Origin: a virus
IMG/VR virus record: IMGVR_UViG_3300047560_000348
Coordinates: 1 to 64,000 of that record
Direction: 5' to 3' (one strand)
Length of the DNA: 64,000 nucleotides
Shown here: positions 1 to 9,192 of the stretch, piece after piece
Numbering within the stretch: the stretch's first letter is position 1
How the letters are laid out: the number at the start of each line of letters is the position of its first letter
Notes under the pieces: model-generated
The model's database searches: none
Told to the model about the DNA's origin: nothing
What the model saw: only the letters and a program-made list of their open reading frames with translations
Program-made: the position numbers and the translations under genes

Positions 1-37
1 ACGTGCACTTGTACACGTATAGGTGATTAACCTATAG
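1..37. repeat. Two adjacent inverted repeats at the window edge
   Basis: Positions 1-5 (ACGTG) pair with 14-18 (CACGT). Positions 18-24 (TATAGGT) pair perfectly with 30-36 over a 5-nt loop. They lie just downstream of tRNA-Gly on the transcribed minus strand. No T-tract follows the second stem, so they could be a processing or termination structure. No tRNA-like fold fits, and nothing is visible beyond the edge. Confidence 0.4.
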
Positions 38-108
38 AGCGAATAGTGAGAATCGAACTCACGCCACCTACTTGGAAGGAAGGAGCACTACCATTATGCA
101 ATATTCGC
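38..108 (-). tRNA. tRNA-Gly (anticodon UCC)
   Basis: The minus strand gives a 7-bp acceptor stem (GCGAATA with TATTCGC), a D arm with GG in the loop, an anticodon loop CTTCCAA with T33 and anticodon TCC, and a T arm GTGAG-TTCGATT-CTCAC. The anticodon stem has one T-T mismatch. The discriminator base is U and CCA is not encoded. It would read GGA and GGG. It is the distal gene of a short tRNA cluster. Confidence 0.88.
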
Positions 109-300
109 AAGGTGAGTAGGTGGATTGTCTATTACCACCAAGGAGAAGTCTAGATACCATTTATAGTACCGCCTTAATCCTACCAAAGCCTTGCTCCGCT
201 AAGAGCAGGGACGCTAATCCCAGCCTTGTGCAATTCTCGCCCCATCTAGACAAGGGACTTCGTTCTGCCATACTCCAGGTTCTGATCAGGAACCTGTTTG
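109..300 (-). ncRNA. Candidate structured RNA between two tRNA genes
   Basis: This 192-nt spacer has no convincing gene, but on the transcribed strand it holds a series of potential hairpins. These are 276-282 with 290-296 (7 bp); 224-229 with 250-255 (6 bp); 208-211 with 218-221; 192-196 with 203-207; and 119-123 with 135-139. The third and fourth abut each other and have the same six-base loop, TTAGCG. An 8-nt stretch (148-155) is also complementary to 244-251. It would be co-transcribed with the tRNAs from the promoter at 415-443. The only ORF reading with transcription is 36 codons (MAERSPLS...) with an SD one base from the ATG, so I favour RNA. Stable RNAs in the phage T4 tRNA cluster (species 1 and 2) are a precedent. 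No known family is recognised. Confidence 0.45.
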
Positions 301-373
301 CTGCCCCACCTGGGATCGAACCAGGGACCTGCCGATTAACAGTCGGACGCTCTTCCAGCTGAGCTATAGGGCA
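301..373 (-). tRNA. tRNA-Asn (anticodon GUU)
   Basis: The minus strand gives an acceptor stem TGCCCTA with TGGGGCA (one G-U), a D arm AGCTCAGCTGGAAGAGC, anticodon loop CTGTTAA with anticodon GTT, and a T arm CCTGG-TTCGATC-CCAGG. The discriminator is G, as usual for Asn tRNAs, and CCA is not encoded. It is the first gene after the promoter at 415-443. Confidence 0.95.
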
Positions 374-414
374 TTGTGTCCGTTAAGGATGGACTTCCTA
401 TTTGGTTGTAATTA

Positions 415-443
415 ATTATAGCATGTACTACGGTAGTTTGCAA
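415..443 (-). promoter_or_regulatory. Promoter of the tRNA cluster
   Basis: Reading the minus strand, -35 TTGCAA (443-438) is followed after 17 nt by -10 TATAAT (420-415), with an extended TGC before the -10. The predicted start near 408 leaves a leader of about 35 nt before tRNA-Asn. The -35 overlaps the end of the metallopeptidase gene. Confidence 0.7.
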
Positions 444-1480
444 GTCAAACTTGGAGAAATTTTCATAAAATCTTTATATTCTTGTTTATAAAAATCTTCT
501 GGGGTAATTCCAAATGATTCTTTAAAAGCAAGTCTCCAGTCACTAGTAGTTCTCATACGTTCATAGAAGTTCAACATTGCTTTATGCCCACCATAGTATG
601 TGATCAATTCTGCCACAGAGACAGCTCCATATCCATACTGCTTTGCCCAGTTGCCATTGCCTGTTTCAATTAACTTCATTTCAGAAACAAACTTATCCTG
701 CGTCTTTAGATCATTATATCCAGGAATCATGCAACCAAATCCAGCTAGATGACCTCCAATATTTTTTTCTACATTCTTATCTTTAACTTGTGCTAGCCAC
801 CAACCATAGTATGTTGCAGCACCTTCATTTAGCCAAGATGGAATATCAAAGGCACGTTGATAGTTTGTTACCTTACCAAGTTTTGTTCCGCCTGTTGTGT
901 ACAATACACTATGAACATATTCATGTGCTAATAGTTGGTTTCTCCACCACTCAGTTTTATTTGACCACATACAAGAAATTGAACTCCACTCGTTACCGCC
1001 GTTACCATTCTCACAGGTTTTACCGTTGATATCAGTAGAGTAACCCTTCCATCTATCGTCTACACGATTGATTTCTGGAGATGCCCCCCAAGCAACGTCA
1101 AGTTCAGATGTGACGATAGAGTAGTAATATGTTGGTGCATAGAATGGAGAAAAGACACTACCTATAAGCTGATAGACTTTTGGAATATTTTTCTTAATTG
1201 CTGGGTCAAGGCTTGGCCCAATCTTTAGGTTTTCAGTTGGAAAAACATATCCGCCATAATTAATATACTTATCTACATCTTTGAATGATGCTACTAACGT
1301 AGAAAAATCTGATCCTAACGCCTTTGGTGTGGCAATAGGAGTAGGTTTTGCTGGCGTTGTAATAGTCTTACAAGAAATTGTCTTTTTTGAAGATGAACAC
1401 TTTACAGTTGCTGCATCTGCACAACCAGCACCAGTAAACAATAATGCAAAAGTTAGGCCAAATACCATAGTCTTTTTCAT
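428..1480 (-). CDS. Secreted HExxH zinc metallopeptidase (peptidase MA-like)
   Basis: This 350-residue protein starts with a Sec signal peptide: a basic N-terminus, a hydrophobic core and an ADA|A cleavage site near residue 23. A lipoprotein reading around Cys20 is weak, because position -3 is Gly. The catalytic signature is HEYVH at 186-190, then NEG with Glu219 as likely third zinc ligand 29 residues on, the gluzincin pattern of peptidase MA-like domains. Paired cysteines in the N-terminal half fit an exported protein. The SD is AAGGAT. It is unlikely to be an endolysin, since peptidoglycan hydrolases of this family are not usual; cleavage of host surface or secreted proteins is my inference. 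Family is fairly sure, role unknown. Confidence 0.75.
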   Translation of the reverse strand: MKKTMVFGLTFALLFTGAGCADAATVKCSSSKKTISCKTITTPAKPTPIATPKALGSDFSTLVASFKDVDKYINYGGYVFPTENLKIGPSLDPAIKKNIPKVYQLIGSVFSPFYAPTYYYSIVTSELDVAWGASPEINRVDDRWKGYSTDINGKTCENGNGGNEWSSISCMWSNKTEWWRNQLLAHEYVHSVLYTTGGTKLGKVTNYQRAFDIPSWLNEGAATYYGWWLAQVKDKNVEKNIGGHLAGFGCMIPGYNDLKTQDKFVSEMKLIETGNGNWAKQYGYGAVSVAELITYYGGHKAMLNFYERMRTTSDWRLAFKESFGITPEDFYKQEYKDFMKISPSLTCKLP

Positions 1481-1491
1481 ATAGACTATCC

Positions 1492-1671
1492 TTACTGTAT
1501 AAGTTTAATTACTGGTGAACATGGATCTCCGCCATCTTCCCATTCTTGCTGTTCTTCTTCTGACATGTATGGGTCGCCATCATGTGTATAGCAAAAAGGC
1601 TCTGTTACCCAGCCTTTTTCGATTCCGTGTTGTAGCCAATCAAATAGCTCATCAAAATTTTTATCTGTCAT
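1492..1671 (-). CDS. Small acidic protein, probably leaderless mRNA
   Basis: The gene encodes 59 residues beginning MTDKNFDELFDW and ending VIKLIQ, with an acidic centre (SEEEQQEWEDGGDPC). There is no SD. Instead a near-perfect promoter, TTGACA-17-TATACT, ends 6 nt before the ATG, which predicts a leaderless transcript and supports both the gene and its start. No domain is recognised with certainty. It lies between the proteasome-like gene and the metallopeptidase gene. Confidence 0.75.
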   Translation of the reverse strand: MTDKNFDELFDWLQHGIEKGWVTEPFCYTHDGDPYMSEEEQQEWEDGGDPCSPVIKLIQ

Positions 1672-1677
1672 AGAAAT

Positions 1678-1706
1678 AGTATAGCATTAGGCAGTGACAA
1701 TGTCAA
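1678..1706 (-). promoter_or_regulatory. Near-consensus promoter giving a leaderless start
   Basis: On the minus strand TTGACA (1706-1701) is followed by a 17-nt spacer and TATACT (1683-1678), with the extended motif TGC immediately before the -10. Only six bases separate the -10 from the ATG at 1671, so transcription should begin at or next to the start codon. It sits across the 3' end of the proteasome-like gene. Confidence 0.8.
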
Positions 1707-2211
1707 CTGGACCTTGGCAACTTGTTGAAAATTTTATAGCAGCAGATACTGCTTTCATGACACGTTTACGAGTATCTTTTAGGTTTTCTGTAGAATACAT
1801 GGACCCATAGGCGTATTCAGATCCAGAACCCATTGCAACATAGTCATGCATGTATTGATTTAAAGACATATCAACAGCATTATGTTCGTATATCTTGCCA
1901 CGTATACCTATGAGCAATCCGAAGTCAGAATCATTGGATACATCTACCCACCAATTTTCATAGAATACACGTAGGGCAATAAGAAAGTCTGTATACATAA
2001 ATTTATCCAGATCGTCTCCCTTTGGAGTTGGTGGCTTGAAGTTATACTTCATTCTATCTCCATCCATAGAGCCACAATATCCAAAAAGATATTCTCCGTG
2101 CTTCCATACCTTTGGGCTAGTCAAAGACATGATTAGGTTATTTTCAGATGCACCACGGTCTCCAGCCATGTGAATTTTATCACCATGACGTGCTGCTACA
2201 ATACATGTCAT
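1687..2211 (-). CDS. Proteasome beta-subunit-like Ntn hydrolase
   Basis: The 174-residue product begins Met-Thr, so removing Met1 would expose an N-terminal threonine nucleophile. In mature numbering the other catalytic residues of 20S beta/HslV subunits are present at the expected places: Asp17 (in AGDRGAS) and Lys33 (in SPKVWK). A GSGSEYAYGSM segment near residues 127-137 matches the conserved GSG motif. The length equals HslV (about 175) rather than a pro-peptide-bearing actinobacterial PrcB. No ATPase partner (HslU, Mpa, ARC) is encoded in this window. It overlaps the upstream oxygenase gene by 4 nt and has an SD GGAGATAGT. It should form a self-compartmentalising peptidase; substrates are unknown. 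Confidence 0.85.
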   Translation of the reverse strand: MTCIVAARHGDKIHMAGDRGASENNLIMSLTSPKVWKHGEYLFGYCGSMDGDRMKYNFKPPTPKGDDLDKFMYTDFLIALRVFYENWWVDVSNDSDFGLLIGIRGKIYEHNAVDMSLNQYMHDYVAMGSGSEYAYGSMYSTENLKDTRKRVMKAVSAAIKFSTSCQGPVDIVTA

Positions 2212-2741
2212 ACTATCTCCATTTTCTCTATAGGATATTTGCCAACTTCTTCATCATAAGTAAAACCAATTGATGCTGCATATCTAGTTCCACTGGTAAC
2301 TGTAGTTACTTGATGTAATAGCATAGCATCAAAGCTAATCATTGTCAAGGATTTGGGAGTGTAGGTATATTTTTCTTCTGGAAAATCCAAAAGACCCCCA
2401 TCAAAATCTTCATTTAAATAAAACATTATCGTGAAGACATCTTGCCCTCTAGTTGGGGATTCATCCCTATGTGGTCTACAGAATGATCCAGGCCCATTCT
2501 TAATTATTAGCAAATCAGTAACGTATGGTACTTTTTCAATATCTCCGCTAGATAGGTGATGCCTTAATGCAATTTCAGAATATTTCCTAATAAAGTTTTT
2601 AGAAATGTCATCTTCTGGATTACACAGGATTTCCCTGCCTTGATCATTTATAAATCTACCATTTCTAGATTCAAGCAAATTAATAAAGTAGTCTGCTTCA
2701 GACTGATCAATTTTTTGATCATAGACTTTGATAAATGACAT
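2208..2741 (-). CDS. 2OG-Fe(II) oxygenase
   Basis: This 177-residue protein shows the iron triad H91-x-D93 and H143, with R153 placed to bind 2-oxoglutarate (GTRYAASIGF). The strand pattern is that of a prolyl-4-hydroxylase-like double-stranded beta-helix. The length is typical of short phage members. Its stop overlaps the start of the proteasome-like gene (TAGTATGA), so the two are translationally coupled. A promoter lies just upstream. The substrate cannot be told from sequence; protein or nucleobase hydroxylation are both possible. Confidence 0.8.
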   Translation of the reverse strand: MSFIKVYDQKIDQSEADYFINLLESRNGRFINDQGREILCNPEDDISKNFIRKYSEIALRHHLSSGDIEKVPYVTDLLIIKNGPGSFCRPHRDESPTRGQDVFTIMFYLNEDFDGGLLDFPEEKYTYTPKSLTMISFDAMLLHQVTTVTSGTRYAASIGFTYDEEVGKYPIEKMEIV

Positions 2742-2780
2742 GAAAAGACCCTTTCAGGATTGGTATATCTATTATACCGC

Positions 2781-2809
2781 ATTATCCCAAAAGGGCCAAA
2801 TCAAGTCAA
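2781..2809 (-). promoter_or_regulatory. Promoter for the oxygenase/proteasome-like pair
   Basis: On the minus strand TTGACT (2809-2804), a 17-nt spacer and GATAAT (2786-2781) form a good sigma70-type promoter in the gap after the holin-like gene. A second TATAAT at 2776-2771 is an alternative -10. A short CCC-TTTT-GGG stem in the spacer may be a weak attenuator. Confidence 0.65.
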
Positions 2810-2815
2810 TAATGA

Positions 2816-3100
2816 CTAATTAGTTTGTTTTTTATCAACCGCAGCGAATGCCTGATTGATTTCTGCAATAGTGAGCTTGCCGTCATCAAGAAATGCTCTT
2901 GCAAGCTTTTCCACGACAGTAGCAACACCAAGCAGACCTGCCAAGCATACAGCCTGTACAGTATCAATGCCAATCACAGCACCAGCACCCAGAACTCCGA
3001 GACCATTTGCTGCAAACACTGCAACAATTCTCGTGAGGACATTAGACAGGGCTTTTGGTCCCTGGGGTTTGGCTGGCACAGTTCCTTGTGTTTTTGCCAT
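2816..3100 (-). CDS. Holin-like membrane protein
   Basis: The chosen start (MAKTQG) gives 94 residues, has SD GAGGA, and overlaps the preceding stop as TAATG; a start 14 codons upstream lacks these supports. A Pro/Lys-rich N-terminus is followed by two hydrophobic helices (about residues 22-46 and 50-70) and a soluble tail DDGKLTIAEINQAF. This matches small actinophage membrane proteins annotated as holins, and it is paired with another small membrane protein. No endolysin adjoins it in this window, so the holin role remains an inference. Confidence 0.6.
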   Translation of the reverse strand: MAKTQGTVPAKPQGPKALSNVLTRIVAVFAANGLGVLGAGAVIGIDTVQAVCLAGLLGVATVVEKLARAFLDDGKLTIAEINQAFAAVDKKQTN

Positions 3101-3270
3101 TAGTCTTCCTCTCTGTTTCTTATCGGATAGGTAACAATCCATGCAAACATGGTTCCTAATATCGCATACCCAACAATTGCTTTGGCACTACCATCAAGGA
3201 CAACCCAAGCAATAAACATGCCTAGAAGTGTCCAAAGTTGGTCTACCATATCTTTAAAGAATTTAACCAT
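3100..3270 (-). CDS. Small membrane protein, holin-partner candidate
   Basis: This 56-residue ORF begins MVKFFKDMVDQLW and ends YPIRNREED. It holds one long or two short transmembrane stretches (about 12-27 and 32-49) and a charged C-terminus. AGGAG precedes the start at a good distance, and its stop shares a base with the start of the holin-like gene. Size, topology and position suit a second holin, antiholin or lysis-module protein. It starts 2 bp after the stop of the PA14 gene. Confidence 0.65.
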   Translation of the reverse strand: MVKFFKDMVDQLWTLLGMFIAWVVLDGSAKAIVGYAILGTMFAWIVTYPIRNREED

Positions 3271-3272
3271 TC

Positions 3273-5534
3273 TTATTGTCTCCTTGTATTGTTAGACCCA
3301 CCTGTAGTACCACCTGATGAAGCAACAGAAACTGCATTCATCGCTGCACCTGCAGCAACGACTGTTGCAACTACCATGTGTTGAGCCTCTTCTCTCTCAG
3401 CAGGGCTCATGTCTGCACCAATAGAACCAAGGGCAGCAAGGGCTGCTCCTGGGTCAGAAAGCAATTCTCCTACGAATGCTCCTGGGTCAGAAATCAATTC
3501 AATATTTGCAGCATCTTGTGCTGTGATCACAACAGCATTTCCACTCTCATCTGTTCTAACATCAACTGGTGTTGAAGGTGGTAGATCAGAATAGGATATT
3601 CCTGCTGCCTGTATTTGTTCGCTAGATAATGCTTCTCCTGGCTTTAGCTCTTCTACTAGAGATAAAACAATTGCTGCTTTTTCTTCTTCTGTAACTACCC
3701 CGTCTGCCTTGGAATCATCTACAATGTTTTCAGTTTTTGCTGCCTCTTCTGCAGCCTTTTGTTCAGCCTCAAGTTTTGCCTTTTCCTCAGCTAGCCTCTC
3801 TGCTTCTGCAAGTTTTTCTGCTTCTAGTCTTTCTGCCTCAAGCTTTGCAGCCTCTTCTGCAGCCAATCTTTCCGCTTCTAGTCTTGCTTCTTCTTCAGCT
3901 TTGGCAAGTGCTTCTGCTTCTGCTTTAGCCTTAGCTTCTGCTTCTGCAGCAAGTCTTGCTTCTTCTTCAAGCCTTAGCCTTTCTTCTTCTGCTGCTTTTG
4001 CTTCAGCTTCTAATCTTAGCTTTTCTTGTTCTGCAGCAATTCGTTCTGCTTCAGCTTTTGCAGCAGCTTCTGCAGCAGCTTTTGCCTCTGCCTCTGCTTT
4101 AAGTCTAGCTGCCTCTTCTGCAGCTGCTTTGGCTTCTGCTTCTAGCCTAAGTCTTTCTGCCTCTGCTCTTGCTGCAGCTTCTGCTGCCAATCTAGCTTGT
4201 TCTGCAGCTATAGCAGCTTGTCTAGCAGCCTCTTCTGCTGCTGATTGCTGTGCAATAACAGTAGACAGATTGCTAACTGATCCACTTGCACTTTGAACTG
4301 CTGAAACTGCAATTGCTGACAAGTTAATAGCTGTTGTTATTGCCTGATTGGCATCTTGGATTGCAATTTCCTGTTCAGCCTGTGCTGACACGACTGCTTC
4401 TTCTGCAATGGCAACTTCCGATGTAGCTAAAGATACCTGATCTAATGATTGATTTTCAATTTGAATTAAGCTATTTAATAATGTATTGCTGGACTGTAGT
4501 TGACTATTTGCATCTGCTAAATTTTGAACTTGTTGCTGTGTAGGGCTTGAGGTAGTTGTAGAAAAAGCTGTTGCAGGAACTATTGACCAACTACCACCCT
4601 GAGTCCACATAAGATTAACATTGGCACCACCGCCATTTTCATAATAGTATAGTGTCATTGGAATTGGCTCACCAGCCTGTACATTATAGGTGATTGCTGT
4701 TCCTCCGCCACCCTTGTCATACCAGTCATTAATAACTGTTTGTCCATTTAGTTTTAGGATAACGCCATCATCTGCTGGAGCATAAAGACCAACTGTTCCA
4801 GTATATTGAGATGTAATATTACCACTAAACTTAACAATAAAGTCTTCTGCTATCAAGTTAAAAGCTGCTCCACTACCCCAGTTAAAGTTAATCTGAGTTA
4901 CAGTAGTTGTATATATTGGTGATCTACCAATCTGTTCTGGAAGTGGTGGGGCATTGTTGTATCCACTCATATTATAAATTTCTGCCTTAAGGCCAGAGGA
5001 TAACCCTATTGTTTGATTAATAGCAGTCTGTACCGATTGAACATTTTGAATATCTGTTGCAACCACAACTTCTTGTGCATCAACGTTGGCAGATGCTTCT
5101 GCTAGGTCTGCTGTAGCATTTACTAGGTTTTCCTGGGCATTATCTAAATTCGATTCTGCCTGAGTTACTGTTGCTGTAGCACCATCTACTACAGAAATCT
5201 TAATGTTGGCTTGCTCTACAGCTGTCTCTGCAGAATCTACTGCATTAGCAGCAACCTCGATTGCCTGTGTCGCTGTAGTAATTGCTGTAGAAATTATTTC
5301 TGTTACTGAGACTGACCCTGAGCTCTGTACCGCTGATTCCATATTTTGAGAAACAACCACTAAGTCAGCATTAGCTGTTTGTAATTGTACAACTACTGTT
5401 GCTAGATCGCCCTCTTGAACAACGGTTACGGTAGCAGAATTTACCACTTCATCAGCTGATGCAGTAGCAAGTGGCCATAGAGTCATGACTCCAGTTAGCG
5501 TAAGTAAGGCAAATATTGCCCAAGACTTCTTCAA
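3273..5534 (-). CDS. Secreted PA14-domain protein with long coiled coil
   Basis: The 753-residue protein has a Sec signal peptide (cleavage near ASA|DE, residue 27) and a helical region (30-175). A PA14 beta-domain follows at about 181-326, including YAPADDGVILKLNG and NDWYDKGG. Next comes an Ala/Glu/Lys/Arg-rich coiled coil (about 430-625) made of AEAE/AEEAARL-type heptads. The acidic C-terminal part ends in a weakly hydrophobic Ala/Val segment and TTGGSNNTRRQ. PA14 domains commonly bind glycans. A signal peptide means export by the host, unusual for a virion fibre, so a surface-displayed or periplasmic role is likely. The neighbours are nrdF upstream and the small membrane-protein pair downstream. 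Confidence 0.7.
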   Translation of the reverse strand: MKKSWAIFALLTLTGVMTLWPLATASADEVVNSATVTVVQEGDLATVVVQLQTANADLVVVSQNMESAVQSSGSVSVTEIISTAITTATQAIEVAANAVDSAETAVEQANIKISVVDGATATVTQAESNLDNAQENLVNATADLAEASANVDAQEVVVATDIQNVQSVQTAINQTIGLSSGLKAEIYNMSGYNNAPPLPEQIGRSPIYTTTVTQINFNWGSGAAFNLIAEDFIVKFSGNITSQYTGTVGLYAPADDGVILKLNGQTVINDWYDKGGGGTAITYNVQAGEPIPMTLYYYENGGGANVNLMWTQGGSWSIVPATAFSTTTSSPTQQQVQNLADANSQLQSSNTLLNSLIQIENQSLDQVSLATSEVAIAEEAVVSAQAEQEIAIQDANQAITTAINLSAIAVSAVQSASGSVSNLSTVIAQQSAAEEAARQAAIAAEQARLAAEAAARAEAERLRLEAEAKAAAEEAARLKAEAEAKAAAEAAAKAEAERIAAEQEKLRLEAEAKAAEEERLRLEEEARLAAEAEAKAKAEAEALAKAEEEARLEAERLAAEEAAKLEAERLEAEKLAEAERLAEEKAKLEAEQKAAEEAAKTENIVDDSKADGVVTEEEKAAIVLSLVEELKPGEALSSEQIQAAGISYSDLPPSTPVDVRTDESGNAVVITAQDAANIELISDPGAFVGELLSDPGAALAALGSIGADMSPAEREEAQHMVVATVVAAGAAMNAVSVASSGGTTGGSNNTRRQ

Positions 5535-5592
5535 AGTAGGGGTCTCCTTTGTAGGGTTAAGAAGCTTAACAATCTAATTATACACCATTTTG

Positions 5593-5623
5593 ACAAAAGA
5601 AAAGGCCCCTCCGAAGAGGGGCC
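5593..5623 (-). terminator. Intrinsic terminator after nrdF
   Basis: On the minus strand an 8-bp stem GGCCCCTC with GAGGGGCC (5604-5623) closes a stable TTCG tetraloop and is followed by TTTTCTTTTG. It lies 14 bp after the nrdF stop. A TATAAT (5577-5582 region) directly downstream may start transcription of the PA14 gene. Confidence 0.9.
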
Positions 5624-5636
5624 AAATCAGATAACT

Positions 5637-8717
<3,081 letters not shown>

Positions 8718-8725
<8 letters not shown>

Positions 8726-9119
8726 TTATCTCATCCAACCTATTCGTTACTCGTTGTACATCTTCTGATGTACCAAAGATTTCTACCTTTGCAATGACTG
8801 GTACTCCAGTCTTTTGAGATATCATTTCTGCTGCTTTACAGAAATGTTCTCCAAAATTTGTGTTACCAAGACCTATTATACCAACTAATTTTGATCTGTT
8901 CTCTGGTATGTTTAAAAATTTTCTAACTGATTTAGGGATTGCTGTCTTATCACTTCCACCACCGTATGTTGGAACAAATAATACATATTTAAAATCAATA
9001 ATCATTGGGTTGTTATCATCCCACATTATGGGAATCCTTGTTGCGTTATCTGTTATCTTTTCTACAAACTTTTTAGTATTTCCAGAATGGTTAGAGAAAT
9101 ACACAATACCCACAGACAT
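8718..9119 (-). CDS. nrdI: NrdI flavodoxin-like activator
   Basis: This 133-residue flavodoxin-fold protein carries the FMN phosphate loop SNHSGNTKK (residues 9-17), a VPTYGGG segment and [11 protein letters not shown]. NrdI supplies the oxidant for assembling the dimanganese-tyrosyl radical cofactor of NrdF. It leads the nrdI-nrdE-nrdF set and has an AGGAG ribosome site. NrdH lies separately near recA. Confidence 0.95.
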
Positions 9120-9149
9120 CTACTTTACTCCTGATTATTAGACAAGTAA

Positions 9150-9173
9150 GGGGAGAGATTTTACTCTCTCCCC
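9150..9173 (-). terminator. Hairpin terminator after the surface-protein gene
   Basis: A perfect 9-bp stem (9150-9158 with 9165-9173, GGGGAGAGA type) with a 6-nt loop lies 20 bp after the stop of the 332-residue surface-protein gene. On the minus strand it is followed by TTACTTGTC, a weak T-tract. It separates that gene from nrdI. Confidence 0.65.
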
Positions 9174-9192
9174 CTACAAGTCATTGCTTTAA

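Noticed and set aside
160-270. 36-codon minus-strand ORF in the tRNA spacer (MAERSPLS...)
   Set aside because: The SD is one base from the ATG and the span is mostly taken up by hairpins; kept as an RNA candidate.
120-362. 80-codon plus-strand ORF
   Set aside because: It runs through the tRNA-Asn gene, has no ribosome site, and every other supported gene is on the minus strand.
3709-4296. Long Ser/Ala-rich plus-strand ORF
   Set aside because: It is the antisense of the Ala/Glu coiled-coil repeat of the PA14 gene.
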